NCBI GenBank assembly: GCA_903839855.1
Contig: CAIMEB010000057.1
Coordinates: 1-64,000 of the forward strand
Reading direction: 5' to 3'
Length of the DNA stretch: 64,000 nucleotides
Source: an uncultured Methylococcaceae bacterium
GTDB lineage: Bacteria > Pseudomonadota > Gammaproteobacteria > Methylococcales > Methylomonadaceae
Positions 63,140-64,000 of the stretch are shown in pieces; within the stretch, counting starts at the first letter, position 1, and every line of letters starts with the position of its first letter. Made by a program: the position numbers and the translations under genes. The notes beneath the pieces are model-generated. The model was not told the DNA's origin and did no database searches. It saw only the letters and a list, made by a program, of their open reading frames with translations.

Positions 63140-63347
63140 CTGTGTATTGAAAAATATCGCCTAAAGCGGAAAATGTGGATTTAAATAACTAAGCCGTAAT
63201 ATCTTACACGGGTTATAAAAACTAACGAAAAATTTATTTCGTCAGCCTATACCAATGACTCAAATAAAATGAATCTGGCAAGAGTAAATCATACCTGTAT
63301 AGAATGAACCCAACCTTAATAAAACCTGTCGTTCCATTTTTCATTGT

Positions 63348-64000
63348 TCATTTTTTCTGTGGCAAGAACTTAACTAGCTTAAGCGCATTTTCATCTCTTT
63401 TTATTATTTCCAAATGATGCCCAAACAACTTAATACTTGTTCCTATCGCAGGAATAGTTTCCATAAATTCAACAATAAGTCCATTCAACGTCTTTGGCCC
63501 CTCTATCGGTAAAGACCATTGCATGACCCTGTTAAGCTCTCTGACAGTGATGCTGGCATCAATCAGATAACTACCGTCACTTTGTTTTCTGGCTGCCGCC
63601 TCGTCCGTAATAAGCTCACCGACTATTTCGTGAATCAGGTCATCCTGGGTAACCAGCCCTTGGACATCACCGTATTCATCGACGACCAAACCGATATCTA
63701 TTTTTTCACTTTTAAACCTCAGCATTTGAACATGTACCGGTGTATTTTCAGGTATAAACGCAGGCTTATTAAGCAAATTAATAATCGATTGTTTATCAAA
63801 ATCATCTTTACCGACCAGCAATAACACCTTTCTTAAGTGTAAGAAACCAACCACCCGATCGATGTTTTTCTTATAAACCGCTAATTGAGTATGAGGGCTA
63901 TTCCTAATCTGCCAAACAATCTCTTCAATAGACGATTCCAGATCTATACCCACAATTTCATTACGCGGCGTCATGATATCTTCTACTGTTGCCGTTTCAA
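63348..64000 (-). CDS. HlyC/CorC family CBS-domain protein (partial, runs off window end)
   Basis: ETATVEDIMTPRNEIVGIDLESSIEEIVWQIRNSPHTQLAVYKKNIDRVVGFLHLRKVL...; open to window end. Confidence 0.92.
   Translation of the reverse strand, partial: ETATVEDIMTPRNEIVGIDLESSIEEIVWQIRNSPHTQLAVYKKNIDRVVGFLHLRKVLLLVGKDDFDKQSIINLLNKPAFIPENTPVHVQMLRFKSEKIDIGLVVDEYGDVQGLVTQDDLIHEIVGELITDEAAARKQSDGSYLIDASITVRELNRVMQWSLPIEGPKTLNGLIVEFMETIPAIGTSIKLFGHHLEIIKRDENALKLVKFLPQKK

Overview
This 64-kb window looks chromosomal and gammaproteobacterial, probably from a Methylococcales-like methanotroph (inferred from gene content and style, not tested). Most of it is housekeeping on the minus strand: a complete dcw division/peptidoglycan cluster (mraZ to ftsZ, about 6.0-23.5 kb), rnpB, the rsmI/yraN/diaA/dolP block, a two-component system, glmS-glmU, the full atp operon, purC, dapF-lysA-lptM, an ABC-F ATPase, class I fumarase and a GH17-GT2 glucan synthase. 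The accessory DNA is at 0-2 kb and 40.9-50 kb. It holds the 5' end of a gas-vesicle gvpA, an EAL-domain remnant, a DUF1778/GNAT toxin-antitoxin pair, a DUF4160/DUF2442 pair with an apparent nonsense codon, a three-gene c-type cytochrome locus with a Cyc2-like monoheme cytochrome-porin, and a compact exosortase B locus with one adjacent PEP-CTERM substrate. The main findings are: (1) two related arrays, 41 kb apart, of degenerate dyad-containing units with an exact 21-bp period; (2) the cytochrome-porin locus; (3) a 12-base homopolymer that puts ftsZ out of frame; (4) a MurB-Ddl fusion; (5) a 1230-aa single-chain NfnB/NfnA-like oxidoreductase; (6) several near-perfect inverted repeats. No searches were run. 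Family calls are from motif recognition.
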